Positions 27,983 through 36,884 of a DNA stretch of 64,000 nucleotides are shown here, in pieces. A program made the position numbers and the translations under genes. Below the pieces are notes generated by a model, which was given only the letters and a program-made list of their open reading frames with translations, was not told the origin of the DNA and did no database searches. How positions within the stretch are numbered: position 1 is the first letter of the stretch; the number at the start of each line of letters is the position of its first letter. The stretch spans positions 19,428 to 83,427 of the forward strand of contig VGHQ01000005.1 of NCBI GenBank assembly GCA_016868195.1. The letters run 5' to 3'. The stretch comes from Betaproteobacteria bacterium. GTDB lineage: Bacteria > Pseudomonadota > Gammaproteobacteria > Burkholderiales > Methylophilaceae.

Positions 27983-28597
27983 TTAAAATTTAACCATCAA
28001 TTCATTTCTTCTCAGAAATGGCAATGTCCAAGGCGGATTATAACGGGCTAGTATAACATGGCCTTTGGGTTCTAAATTTCTCTTTCTCATTTCTTCATTA
28101 AGTAGATTTAACATTTCTACATATTTTCTTTCTCGAACTAGACCGGAGAATGTAATAACTGCAAATTTTTCTGTAGGGACTTCTATGATTTTCACTTCAG
28201 GATTGTTAGGTACGGGAAGCGTATCTTTTGAATATTGCTTTGGCATATTAAAACTAATATACCAACCCCTTTCTGTCTCTTCCGAAACAACCGGCGTCGT
28301 CATATCAATTTTTTCAGAAGCATCGCGAGTAACTACTGGAGCAGTCATATCAATTTTTTTTGAACCCTCTTTTGTTTTATTATTTCCAAAAATAAAATCG
28401 GCTAACAATCGAAACCCTTTACTTGATGCGCTATCAAATGTGCCGGTAACAAGAACTTGAGCTATTAACTTCGGCTGGTACTCTCTTATTTCAAATAGAT
28501 CTTTTTTTTCAATACTGATGAATTCTGGTTCTTCAATCGCCATAACAGTAAAGCTCGTAAAAAACAAAATGAAAGCTGTAAAAATAATGATGCGCAT
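27983..28597 (-). CDS. SOUL-family heme-binding protein
   Basis: A 204-residue exported protein. The signal peptide (ending near TVMAIEE) is followed by a SOUL domain: FEIREYQPKLIAQV, FRLLADFIFG, repeated KIDMTAPVV and IDMTTPVV motifs, and a terminal ARYNPPWTLPFLRRNE. SOUL proteins bind heme or tetrapyrroles; the physiological role in bacteria is not settled. It lies five bases downstream of thiO. Confidence 0.85.
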   Translation of the reverse strand: MRIIIFTAFILFFTSFTVMAIEEPEFISIEKKDLFEIREYQPKLIAQVLVTGTFDSASSKGFRLLADFIFGNNKTKEGSKKIDMTAPVVTRDASEKIDMTTPVVSEETERGWYISFNMPKQYSKDTLPVPNNPEVKIIEVPTEKFAVITFSGLVRERKYVEMLNLLNEEMRKRNLEPKGHVILARYNPPWTLPFLRRNELMVKF

Positions 28598-28602
28598 AAT
28601 AC

Positions 28603-29616
28603 CTATCCATTTAAAGTGATTAAATCACAAATTTTTCTTGCCGCCTTAGGAGCCATCGTCAATCCATAACGATAATGACCTACATTTAAGTATACATTAT
28701 TATATTTATGATGCTTTTCTATCATAGGCACATTGCCTTCGGACCCTGGCCTTAAGCCGCTCCACTGATTTTCAATATTATAGTTTTTTAAAACTGGCAT
28801 TAAAGACTCGGCTTTCTGTTGAAGATAATGCCTAGCCTCTCCTGTAATTCCTTTATCAAACCCAACATCCTCTTTTGTGCTCCCAGCAAGAATTACACCG
28901 TCCTGTCTTTGTACTAAATAAAAATCATCTTTATAAATAATATATGGCAATTTTTCTTTGATAGAAGGATATTGAATAAGCTGCCCTCTGATAGGTTTAA
29001 TTTTTGGCATATCAATTTCATTTAAAACACATGAGCTCCATGCACCTGAGGCTACAACATAATAATCTGCTTCTAAATTAAGGCCACTTTCAGTTTGCAG
29101 ACAATGGATAAAATCATTTGAATCTACAATAGGGCTAACTTTTTGATGCTCCATCATGACAATATTGTTTTTTAATAAATATGTTTTTAACGCTTTGAGT
29201 AAACGAGGATTTCTTATTTGGGCCACGAGTGGCAAAAATAAGCACGATGTTCTATCGACTTGAACTTGCTGAATTTCAATATGATTTTTCTGACACCAAC
29301 TTATTGCATCATCTTTATCATTGATATCGTAAATCAACATACCTGATTCAATCCATTCAGGATCAATACCTGTATCTTTTTTTAGAATCTCAGAAAGTTG
29401 ATAATAAAAATCGGCACTACCGAAACATAGATTATTTACATTTTCTTGATAATTCCAAGGCAACAAAGGGAAGAGAATGCCAGCTGCTGCCCAAGAAGCT
29501 TCCTGACCAATAGCACTCTGATCGAGCAGAGTGACCTCATATCCTTTTTCAATAAGAAAAAAAGAGGTTATACATCCCACAATACCGCCGCCAATGACAG
29601 CAACTTTTTTTGTCAT
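28603..29616 (-). CDS. thiO: FAD-dependent glycine/D-amino acid oxidase, probable ThiO
   Basis: A 337-residue DAO-family flavoenzyme. The FAD motif is VIGGGIVGC, followed by QEASWAAAGIL, IRGQLIQYP, and near the C-terminus WSGLRPGSEGNVPMI. ThiO makes dehydroglycine for the thiazole of thiamine. No other thi genes are in the window, so the thiamine role rests on family resemblance; a general D-amino acid or glycine oxidase is the alternative. It is three bases after the kef-type gene. Confidence 0.75.
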   Translation of the reverse strand: MTKKVAVIGGGIVGCITSFFLIEKGYEVTLLDQSAIGQEASWAAAGILFPLLPWNYQENVNNLCFGSADFYYQLSEILKKDTGIDPEWIESGMLIYDINDKDDAISWCQKNHIEIQQVQVDRTSCLFLPLVAQIRNPRLLKALKTYLLKNNIVMMEHQKVSPIVDSNDFIHCLQTESGLNLEADYYVVASGAWSSCVLNEIDMPKIKPIRGQLIQYPSIKEKLPYIIYKDDFYLVQRQDGVILAGSTKEDVGFDKGITGEARHYLQQKAESLMPVLKNYNIENQWSGLRPGSEGNVPMIEKHHKYNNVYLNVGHYRYGLTMAPKAARKICDLITLNG

Positions 29617-29619
29617 GCT

Positions 29620-31593
29620 CTATTTGCCAGTCAGTATATATTTTTCTAAAGCATCAAGTTTATCTGCTAACCCCAATACCACAAGAATATCGCCTGCAGA
29701 TAAAACGATGTCATCTCTGGGTTCTATATCTTCCAACATATTGGGGCGCCTCAAATATTTAAGCTCGACATTAAACATGGCGAATGGAATTTGCATAAGT
29801 TTCCAAGAATAAACATGTGATTTTTCATTAATTTCAATTCCATGTAACCTTAATTGAGGTTCAGTCACTTCAGGCTCTGCATCTGACATACCACCAAAAT
29901 AACCTCTAAACATTTTGTAACGTTCTTCTCTAAAAGAGCGGATTCGCTTCACAACTCGATTGAGAGGAACGCCTAAAACAACAAGTGCATGAGAAGCTAA
30001 CATTAAACTACCTTCTAAAATTTCTGGAACAACTTCACTTGCACCAGCATTTCTAATATCGTCCATATGTGTATCATCTAGCGTCCTTACAATTACTGGT
30101 ATATTTTTATATGTATCTTGAATAACATGCAGTACTTTCATTGAAGCTCTTAAATCAGCATAACTAATCACAAGCGCTTTAGCTGTTCTAATCCCTGCAG
30201 CCTCTAAGACAACTCTTCGACTTGCATCACCATACATTACATTTTCTCCACCAGTCGATGCCTCATTCACTCGACTTGGATCAATATCAATCGCGATAAA
30301 AGGAATGTTCTCTTCTTTTAAAAAGCGCCCTAAGTACTGTCCACTTCTACCATAACCACACAAAATTACATGGTCCTCTAAAGTGCGGCCTATTGATTGA
30401 ATCGCTTGTACTGTGTCTGCACTATTACGGTTATAGCTTTTTGATAAATAACGCGCAATACGTCCGTTATATTGAATGATAAACGGAGCTAGTATCATTG
30501 ACAGTAATGCAGCGGCAAGGATAATTTGGAATGTATGAGTTCCGATTAAATGGCCTTCTCTGGCGAGTGCCAAAATCACAAAACTAAACTCCCCTGCTTG
30601 TGCCAGGATAAGTCCAGTTCTAATACCTACACCAATTTCATAATTAAATAATCTTGCCAGCAACATAATCACAAAAGCCTTGAATAAAATAAATCCCAAA
30701 GTAATTAAAATGACAAAACCAATATTCGATGCAAGTTCGTCAAGATTAAGCAACATGCCAATGCTGATGAAGAAGAGACCTAATAAAATATCTCTAAAAG
30801 CTGCAATATCTGATTCAACCTGATAGCGATAACGTGTCTCAGAAATTAACATACCAGCCATAAACGCTCCAATCCCATAAGATAATCCTGCCATCTCGCT
30901 TGCGAAGGAAAATAAGAGCGTAACCATCAACACATTCATAATGAATAATTCACGTGACCTTTGATTAGCGACCATAGCAAACCAGGAATTCATTAAAGGT
31001 CTACCAAATTTAAAAAGAATGGAAAATAAAAAGACTGCTTTTAAAAGTGACATTAAAAATACATTACTAATATCATTCGCAGAGGCTCCAAGCGCTGGGA
31101 TCAGTATTAAGATTGGAATAACTGCTATATCTTGAAAGAGCAAAATACCAATAGCCAATCGACCATGTCTTGAATTCAAATCAACCCGCTCCATTAGTAT
31201 TTTTGAAACAATAGCCGTTGACGACATAGTAAATGCACTTCCAATTACGAATGCTGAAGTTAAATGAAGCCCTAACCACCAAGCAACACCTATAGAAGTA
31301 AATAAAGTAATGAGAACCTGTGCACCGCCTAAACCGAAAAGGATATGCCTCATGGAATAAAGTTTTGGCAAGCTAAACTCAAGCCCAATACTGAACATCA
31401 AAAACACAATGCCAAATTCTGCAAAATGTCGACCAGATTCGGAGTCAGGTAACAGACCAATTAAATGAGGCCCTAAAATTAAACCTACAACAAAGTAGGC
31501 AATCATTGCAGGTAATTTTAAATATCGAAATAGTCCAACCAGTAAAACTGAGCTGACGAGCAAAATAAGAACTAAAGGCAGAGAGTCAAACAT
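29620..31593 (-). CDS. CPA2 monovalent cation:proton antiporter with TrkA (RCK) domains, KefB/KefC-like
   Basis: A 657-residue inner-membrane antiporter. The N-terminal about 380 residues hold some 12 helices of the Na+/H+ exchanger fold (STAIVSKIL, AQAGEFSFV). They are followed by a TrkA-N domain with the nucleotide site LCGYGRSGQYLGRF (about residues 410-425), then a TrkA-C domain at the C-terminus. K+ efflux or pH homeostasis is likely; glutathione gating of the true KefB/C type cannot be confirmed. It begins a minus-strand run and is divergent from kdsD. Confidence 0.88.
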   Translation of the reverse strand: MFDSLPLVLILLVSSVLLVGLFRYLKLPAMIAYFVVGLILGPHLIGLLPDSESGRHFAEFGIVFLMFSIGLEFSLPKLYSMRHILFGLGGAQVLITLFTSIGVAWWLGLHLTSAFVIGSAFTMSSTAIVSKILMERVDLNSRHGRLAIGILLFQDIAVIPILILIPALGASANDISNVFLMSLLKAVFLFSILFKFGRPLMNSWFAMVANQRSRELFIMNVLMVTLLFSFASEMAGLSYGIGAFMAGMLISETRYRYQVESDIAAFRDILLGLFFISIGMLLNLDELASNIGFVILITLGFILFKAFVIMLLARLFNYEIGVGIRTGLILAQAGEFSFVILALAREGHLIGTHTFQIILAAALLSMILAPFIIQYNGRIARYLSKSYNRNSADTVQAIQSIGRTLEDHVILCGYGRSGQYLGRFLKEENIPFIAIDIDPSRVNEASTGGENVMYGDASRRVVLEAAGIRTAKALVISYADLRASMKVLHVIQDTYKNIPVIVRTLDDTHMDDIRNAGASEVVPEILEGSLMLASHALVVLGVPLNRVVKRIRSFREERYKMFRGYFGGMSDAEPEVTEPQLRLHGIEINEKSHVYSWKLMQIPFAMFNVELKYLRRPNMLEDIEPRDDIVLSAGDILVVLGLADKLDALEKYILTGK

Positions 31594-31623
31594 TCATTTA
31601 TCCAAGATTAATCAATAATTTTT

Positions 31624-31646
31624 GGGTTTAAAGTACATATAAACCC
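31624..31646. promoter_or_regulatory. Dyad in the kef/kdsD divergent region
   Basis: Inverted repeat GGGTTTA - 9 bases - TAAACCC, flanked by T runs on both sides, immediately upstream of the kdsD -35 hexamer. It could be a repressor site or a small transcript hairpin; which is unknown. Confidence 0.35.
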
Positions 31647-31647
31647 T

Positions 31648-31677
31648 TTTACACGAGTATCTATTACCCTCTACAAT
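31648..31677 (+). promoter_or_regulatory. Candidate leaderless promoter of the kdsD block
   Basis: TTTACA (5 of 6 match to the -35 consensus), an 18-base spacer and TACAAT (5 of 6 match to -10). The -10 ends seven bases before the kdsD ATG at 31684, so transcription should begin at or next to the start codon. There is no Shine-Dalgarno sequence, which fits a leaderless mRNA. Confidence 0.55.
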
Positions 31678-31683
31678 ATCACT

Positions 31684-32664
31684 ATGACCAAGACATCATC
31701 AAAAAATACGCTCGAACGCGCCCGTCAAGTCCTTGAAATTGAAGCACAAGAAATATCATCCTTAGCAAATAGGCTTGATGATCATTTCGTCAATGCTGTT
31801 CAGCTCATTTTACATTGCGATGGTAGAGTTGTGGTAAGTGGAATGGGAAAATCAGGGCATATTGGAAGAAAATTAGCATCTACTTTTGCCAGCACAGGCA
31901 CTCCTAGCTTCTTTATGCATCCTGCTGAAGCCAGTCATGGTGATCTCGGCATGATCACATCTAATGATGTAGTCATTTTTCTATCAAATTCTGGAAAAAG
32001 TGACGAGCTCATATCAATTCTCCCTGTCATTAAAAGAATTGGCGCAAAAATTATTTCAATTACAGGCAATAGCAATTCCGAACTGGCAAAAGAATCTGAA
32101 ATTCACTTAAGTGCTCAGGTATCCCAAGAAGCATGCCCTTTGGGGCTTTCTCCCACAGCGAGCTCCACAGCGTCTCTTGCTCTGGGAGATGCACTCGCCA
32201 TTTGTGTTCTTGATCAAAGAGCATTTACAGCTGAAGATTTTGCTCGATCACATCCAGGTGGCAGTCTAGGCAAAAGACAAGTCGTTCGAGTAAGAGACAT
32301 TATGAGAAATGCTGATCAAGTACCATCTATTCATGACTACGCGCTACTTTCTGATGCAGTCCTTGAAATATCCCTCAAAGGATTAGGTTTTACAGCAATC
32401 GTAGATAAAGAGTCTAAACCAATTGGTATCTTTACAGATGGAGATTTAAGAAGACAGCTTTCTAAAAAAATAGATTATGAAACACAGTCCATCAAAGAAA
32501 TTATGAATAAAAATCCAAAAACAATATTTGATGATCAAATTATTATTGATGCGATTAATCTTATGGAAACGAACAAAATTAATGGGATCCTTGTCGTCAA
32601 TAGAGAATTCAAATTAGTAGGTGCTTTTAATATGCATGATCTTTTTAAGGCGAAAGTGATTTAA
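31684..32664 (+). CDS. kdsD: Arabinose-5-phosphate isomerase KdsD
   Basis: Converts D-ribulose 5-phosphate to D-arabinose 5-phosphate, the first committed step of Kdo synthesis. The 326 residues comprise an N-terminal SIS domain (SGMGKSGHIGRKLAST; HPAEASHGDLGMI) and two C-terminal CBS domains (from about residue 205). It overlaps the start of kdsC by one base. The kdsD-kdsC-lptC-lptA-lptB order is the standard LPS block of proteobacteria. Confidence 0.95.
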   Translation: MTKTSSKNTLERARQVLEIEAQEISSLANRLDDHFVNAVQLILHCDGRVVVSGMGKSGHIGRKLASTFASTGTPSFFMHPAEASHGDLGMITSNDVVIFLSNSGKSDELISILPVIKRIGAKIISITGNSNSELAKESEIHLSAQVSQEACPLGLSPTASSTASLALGDALAICVLDQRAFTAEDFARSHPGGSLGKRQVVRVRDIMRNADQVPSIHDYALLSDAVLEISLKGLGFTAIVDKESKPIGIFTDGDLRRQLSKKIDYETQSIKEIMNKNPKTIFDDQIIIDAINLMETNKINGILVVNREFKLVGAFNMHDLFKAKVI

Positions 32665-33191
32665 TGGATTCTAAACTCAAGGCTCGGGCGCAAAAAATTA
32701 AACTTGTTATTTTTGATGTTGATGGCGTAATGACAGATGGCTCACTCTTTATTGGCGACGATGGACAAGAATATAAAATGTTCAACACACAAGATGGCTT
32801 AGGTATGCGATTACTTAAAAAAAGTGGAATTAAAATCGCGATTATTACTGGTCGTAATTCCAATAGTGTGCTGATGCGTGCCGAAAATCTTGAAGTCGAT
32901 TACTTTTATCAAGGTATTTCAGATAAAAAAGAAGCATTTATTGATCTCATCAAAAAAACAGGATTCAAAACAGAAGAGTGTGCATTTATGGGAGATGATA
33001 TTGTAGATTTACCTCCCATGTTGCAATCGGGTCTGGCTATTACAGTCCCAGCAGGTCATGATGAGGTTAAAAAAATTGCGCATTTTATTACAGAAAAAAT
33101 TGCTGGTTATGGAGCAGTTCGGGAAGCTTGTGATTTTATTATGAAAGCACAGGGCACATATAACTCCAATATTGCACCTTACTTTAAATGA
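32664..33191 (+). CDS. kdsC: 3-deoxy-D-manno-octulosonate 8-phosphate phosphatase KdsC
   Basis: HAD-superfamily phosphatase of 175 residues releasing Kdo from Kdo-8-P. Motif I is FDVDGVMTDG, motif II TGRNS, and motif IV GDDIVDLP. It has no cap domain, as usual for this tetrameric family. It is translationally coupled to both kdsD (one-base overlap) and lptC (four-base overlap). Confidence 0.95.
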   Translation: MDSKLKARAQKIKLVIFDVDGVMTDGSLFIGDDGQEYKMFNTQDGLGMRLLKKSGIKIAIITGRNSNSVLMRAENLEVDYFYQGISDKKEAFIDLIKKTGFKTEECAFMGDDIVDLPPMLQSGLAITVPAGHDEVKKIAHFITEKIAGYGAVREACDFIMKAQGTYNSNIAPYFK

Positions 33192-33817
33192 TCAATCGCT
33201 TCTCTGTTTTATTTCCTACTCTATTTGCTGCAATCTTGGCTTTTATTTCTTATTGGGTTCAAGTTTCTGTTGACAATGAGAGCGAAAAAATAGGCAACAA
33301 ATTAAGTAATAGTCCTGATTATTTTTTAACTAACTTCAAAACAACTCAAACTGAGCAAGATGGATCCATTCGTTTTATTTTATCAGCAAATGAGATGGTT
33401 CACTTTGTTAAAGATGATACTACGCGCTTAAAAAAACCATTTTTTATTAGTTACAAAAATAATTTACCTAGTTCACAAATTGAAGGTAACCTTGGTCTTA
33501 TATCAACTGATGGTGAAGAAGTGCAGATGATTGACAATGTAAAAGTAGCTCGTCTCGAAACAGAAACAAAACCAAAGATGGAGCTTTTTACAGACCAATT
33601 AACTGTATTGCCTCATAAGGACCAAGCATTTACAAAAAGCCCAGTTCGTATTGTTCAAGAACCTAAAACTGTCGTCAATGCAATTGGCATGAAATATGAT
33701 AAAAAAAATGGAATAATAACCTTGCTAGAAAAAGTTCGTGTGCATTATGAAAAGCCAGCGAAGAAAAGTAATTTAACTCCTCATCCAATTATTCAAAGTA
33801 AGAAACTAAAAAAATAA
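33188..33817 (+). CDS. lptC: LPS export system protein LptC
   Basis: Bitopic inner-membrane protein (209 residues) bridging LptB2FG to LptA. A single N-terminal helix (about residues 8-25) is followed by a periplasmic beta-jellyroll with DYFLTNFKTTQTEQDGSI and DQLTVLPHKDQAFTKSPV. The sequence is weakly conserved in the family, so much of the confidence comes from its position between kdsC and lptA with overlapping ends. Confidence 0.9.
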   Translation: MINRFSVLFPTLFAAILAFISYWVQVSVDNESEKIGNKLSNSPDYFLTNFKTTQTEQDGSIRFILSANEMVHFVKDDTTRLKKPFFISYKNNLPSSQIEGNLGLISTDGEEVQMIDNVKVARLETETKPKMELFTDQLTVLPHKDQAFTKSPVRIVQEPKTVVNAIGMKYDKKNGIITLLEKVRVHYEKPAKKSNLTPHPIIQSKKLKK

Positions 33818-34371
33818 TGTCCCCCATATTTTTTAAAACAACACTACTAAAATTTATATTAATTTGTTTATACTTTCTAAGTATGACTTCGTCTAACGTC
33901 TTTGCAGAAAAAGCAGATCGAGACAAGCCTATCGAACTTGAGTCTGACACAATGACATCAAATGACTCAAAAAATATAAGTGTATATACGGGTAATGTGA
34001 TTTTGACGCAAGGCACACTTCTCATTAAAGCTGATGAACTGACTGTTCGAGAGGATAATCAAGGCTTTCAACATAGTACAAGTGTCGGTAACCCAACGAC
34101 CTTCAAACAAAAACGAGAAGGTAAAAATGACTATATTGAAGGAAGTGCGCAGAGAATCGAATATGACGGCCGGATGGATAAAGTACATTTGTATAGCAAG
34201 GCATCGGTCAAACAAGGTCAGGATGTCATTTATGGTGATTACATCATGTATGACGCAAATGCTGAATTTGCAAAAGCAATGTCTGGCAATACTAAAAATA
34301 ATGCGGGAGAAACTGTACCTGGCGCTAGAACGCGTGCAATTATTCAACCAAAGAAAAAGCCACAGGAATAA
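33817..34371 (+). CDS. lptA: Lipopolysaccharide transport periplasmic protein LptA
   Basis: Periplasmic bridge protein of 184 residues. The signal peptide ends near SNVFAEK. The mature part begins with the OstA-type start PIELESDTMTSND, then GNVILTQGTLLIKADELTV, and ends in a basic tail. It oligomerises to carry LPS across the periplasm. It overlaps lptC by one base and is followed by lptB nine bases on. Confidence 0.93.
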   Translation: MSPIFFKTTLLKFILICLYFLSMTSSNVFAEKADRDKPIELESDTMTSNDSKNISVYTGNVILTQGTLLIKADELTVREDNQGFQHSTSVGNPTTFKQKREGKNDYIEGSAQRIEYDGRMDKVHLYSKASVKQGQDVIYGDYIMYDANAEFAKAMSGNTKNNAGETVPGARTRAIIQPKKKPQE

Positions 34372-34380
34372 CGATCTAAT

Positions 34381-35103
34381 ATGAGCGAATTAGTCATTGA
34401 AAATCTTAAAAAAACCTTTAAAAAAAGAACTGTTGTTCAAGATGTATCTTTAAATATTAAGAGTGGTGAAATTGTCGGATTGCTAGGCCCTAATGGCGCT
34501 GGAAAGACTACAAGTTTTTATATGATTGTAGGGCTTATTCCAGCTGATCGCGGACGTATCTCATTAGATGATGTCAATATATCTAAAATGCCAGTTCATA
34601 GTCGGTCAAAATTGGGTTTGTCTTATCTACCCCAAGAATCCTCAATCTTTAGAAAAATGACTGTGGCTGAAAATATTTTGGCTATTTTAGAACTACAAGA
34701 ATTAACTCGTGAAAAAATGGATAAGAGACTTGAAGAGCTTCTTCAAGAATTAGGCATTACTCACATTAGAAATAATAGTGCAATCAGTCTTTCGGGTGGC
34801 GAAAGACGTCGCGTTGAAATTGCTAGATGCCTAGCCTCTAATCCAAGCTTTATTTTACTTGATGAGCCTTTTGCAGGTATTGATCCTATTGCGGTAATTG
34901 ATATTCAGAAAATTATCAAATATCTTGCTGAACAAAAAATTGGTATCCTTATTACAGATCATAATGTTCGTGAAACATTAGGCATTTGTGATCGCGCATA
35001 TATTGTAAATCAAGGCAAAATACTCGCATCAGGCCTCCCTAAAGCACTTGCGAATGATCAAAATGTTAGAGATGTTTATCTAGGTAAAGACTTTTATTTA
35101 TAA
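34381..35103 (+). CDS. lptB: LPS export ABC transporter ATP-binding protein LptB
   Basis: Cytoplasmic ATPase of LptB2FG, 240 residues. Walker A is GPNGAGKTTS, the Q-loop region YLPQESSIF, the ABC signature LSGGERRR, Walker B FILLDEPF and the switch His in ITDHNV. It sits between lptA and rpoN, the classical order; its permease partners LptF and LptG are at 13-15 kb. Confidence 0.97.
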   Translation: MSELVIENLKKTFKKRTVVQDVSLNIKSGEIVGLLGPNGAGKTTSFYMIVGLIPADRGRISLDDVNISKMPVHSRSKLGLSYLPQESSIFRKMTVAENILAILELQELTREKMDKRLEELLQELGITHIRNNSAISLSGGERRRVEIARCLASNPSFILLDEPFAGIDPIAVIDIQKIIKYLAEQKIGILITDHNVRETLGICDRAYIVNQGKILASGLPKALANDQNVRDVYLGKDFYL

Positions 35104-35129
35104 CTACTTAAATAAGCGCTATTTAAGCG

Positions 35130-36536
35130 ATGAAACAAAATCTTCAATTTAAAGCATCCCAGCATTTATCGCTTACCCCGCAACTTCAGCAATCTATTAA
35201 ACTTTTACAAATGTCTTCGGTTGAACTTAACCAAGAGCTTGAAATTTTAATTCAACAAAACCCTTTGATTGAAATATTTGAAGAAGATGAGGAAGAAAAC
35301 AAAAATACCTCGATAATTTCTCAAGAGGAAACTTCATTTGAAATTTTAAATCATCAAGAACATCAAGAAGCTATTTATGATCATGAAATTAATTGGAGCG
35401 ACGAATATACAAAAGATAATTATGCTGAATCAGCTGACTATCAAGAACCTGTATCGCAAACATTAAAACAATATCTTGAGGATATTTTTCATTTAATTCC
35501 AATTAGCGAAAAAGATCAGGCTATTATTTCTCTTTTAATAGATTCAATTAATGAAGATGGTTATCTAGAGGAGTCCCTTGATTATTTTTTAGCAAGCATT
35601 CCAAAAGAATATGAAGTAAGTATGGAAGAAATAGAGTCATTACTCAAGCTTCTTCAAAAACAAGCTCCTCCTGGTATTGGCGCAAGAGATCTCATAGAAT
35701 GCCTGACTCTTCAACTTGAGAGTAAAGAGGAAACTCCAATTCATCTACTGTCTATTAAAGTAATCAAGAACCATCTAAATCTTTTAGCTGCACGTGACTT
35801 TATGAGACTTAAAAAAATACTAGGATGTGAAGATGAAGCATTAAGAGATGTTCAAAAAGTAATTAAAAGTCTTAATCCAAAACCTGGAAATATATTTTCT
35901 ACTATTGAAAGCCATCATTTCATTCAACATGAAGTCAATGTCAAAAAAGTGAAGACTAAATGGCAAGTTTCATTAAATGAGCAAGCGATTCCCAAACTTC
36001 GCTTAAATCATATTTATCGAGACTTAATAAAAAACTCACAAAATGACATTACACATCATTTATCAAGTCAAATACAGGAAGCTAAATGGATTGTGAAAAA
36101 TATACAACAACGCTTTATCACAATCCTTAAAGTCTCCGAGGCAATTATGAGGCATCAAAAAGACTTTTTAGATCATGGTGAATCTATGATGAAACCTCTT
36201 ATTTTAAGAGAGATTGCTGAAGAAGTGGGTCTTCACGAATCCACAATATCTCGCGTCACATCAAATAAATATATTAATACACCTCGTGGTATTTATGAAC
36301 TCAAATTTTTCTTCGGCAGCTCAATTGATAGTGCGTCAGGGAATGAGCTTGCATCTACCGCAATAAGGGCTAAAATTAAAGAAGTCATTAAACAAGAAGA
36401 CCCAAAAAAACCACTTTCAGATAATGAAATTGTCTTATTATTAAAGAAGCAAGATATTAATATCGCTCGTCGAACCGTAGCAAAATATAGAGAAATACTA
36501 AATATTGCTCCAACCAATCTTAGAAAGATTTTATAA
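35130..36536 (+). CDS. rpoN: RNA polymerase sigma-54 factor
   Basis: Alternative sigma factor, 468 residues. Region I starts with Gln/Leu-rich LTPQLQQSIKLLQMSSVEL, region II is acidic, and the C-terminus holds the RpoN box ARRTVAKYRE, which reads the -24 element. All parts needed to act with an activator ATPase are present. The one NtrC-family regulator in this window (ntrX) has a degenerate ATPase domain, so the activators must be elsewhere. Confidence 0.97.
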   Translation: MKQNLQFKASQHLSLTPQLQQSIKLLQMSSVELNQELEILIQQNPLIEIFEEDEEENKNTSIISQEETSFEILNHQEHQEAIYDHEINWSDEYTKDNYAESADYQEPVSQTLKQYLEDIFHLIPISEKDQAIISLLIDSINEDGYLEESLDYFLASIPKEYEVSMEEIESLLKLLQKQAPPGIGARDLIECLTLQLESKEETPIHLLSIKVIKNHLNLLAARDFMRLKKILGCEDEALRDVQKVIKSLNPKPGNIFSTIESHHFIQHEVNVKKVKTKWQVSLNEQAIPKLRLNHIYRDLIKNSQNDITHHLSSQIQEAKWIVKNIQQRFITILKVSEAIMRHQKDFLDHGESMMKPLILREIAEEVGLHESTISRVTSNKYINTPRGIYELKFFFGSSIDSASGNELASTAIRAKIKEVIKQEDPKKPLSDNEIVLLLKKQDINIARRTVAKYREILNIAPTNLRKIL

Positions 36537-36557
36537 TCCTAACTTTAAGGAAATGTC

Positions 36558-36884
36558 ATGAATATTGATTTGAATGGCCATCATCTTGAAATTACTCCGT
36601 CATTAAAGGAATATATTCAAACTAAATTAGCTAAGATTTTTCACCATTTTGATCATGTCATTGATGCAAAAGTAACACTCACTGTAAATAAATTGGAGCA
36701 TATTGCAGAGGCTACAATTCACCTCCCTAAGAGTGATATCCACGCTGAGTGCAGAGGTGAAGACATGTATAGTGCTATTGATTTACTCTCAGACAAGCTA
36801 GATCGTCAAGTCATTAAATACAAAGAAGTTCATAAAGATCATCACAGAGTCCAGGGCGGTTTAAAACATCAACCAATCGAATAA
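36558..36884 (+). CDS. hpf: Ribosome hibernation-promoting factor HPF
   Basis: Short-form HPF/YhbH protein of 108 residues that binds the 30S decoding region and favours inactive 100S dimers in slow growth. Landmarks are HLEITPSLKEYIQTKLAKI, the VNKLEHIAEATIHLP strand and DMYSAIDLLSDKLDRQ. AAGGAAATGTC precedes the ATG. It lies between rpoN and hprK. In related bacteria ptsN usually comes between hpf and hprK, but here the hpf stop TAA shares a base with the hprK ATG. Confidence 0.93.
   Translation: MNIDLNGHHLEITPSLKEYIQTKLAKIFHHFDHVIDAKVTLTVNKLEHIAEATIHLPKSDIHAECRGEDMYSAIDLLSDKLDRQVIKYKEVHKDHHRVQGGLKHQPIE

Noticed and set aside
28065..28460. 131-codon plus-strand ORF antisense to the SOUL gene
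   Set aside because: Shadow of a gene with clear SOUL motifs; low-complexity, Ser/Phe/Val-rich translation.
33967..34347. 126-codon minus-strand ORF antisense to lptA
   Set aside because: It lies within a clear lptA gene inside a coupled operon; no domain or start signal.
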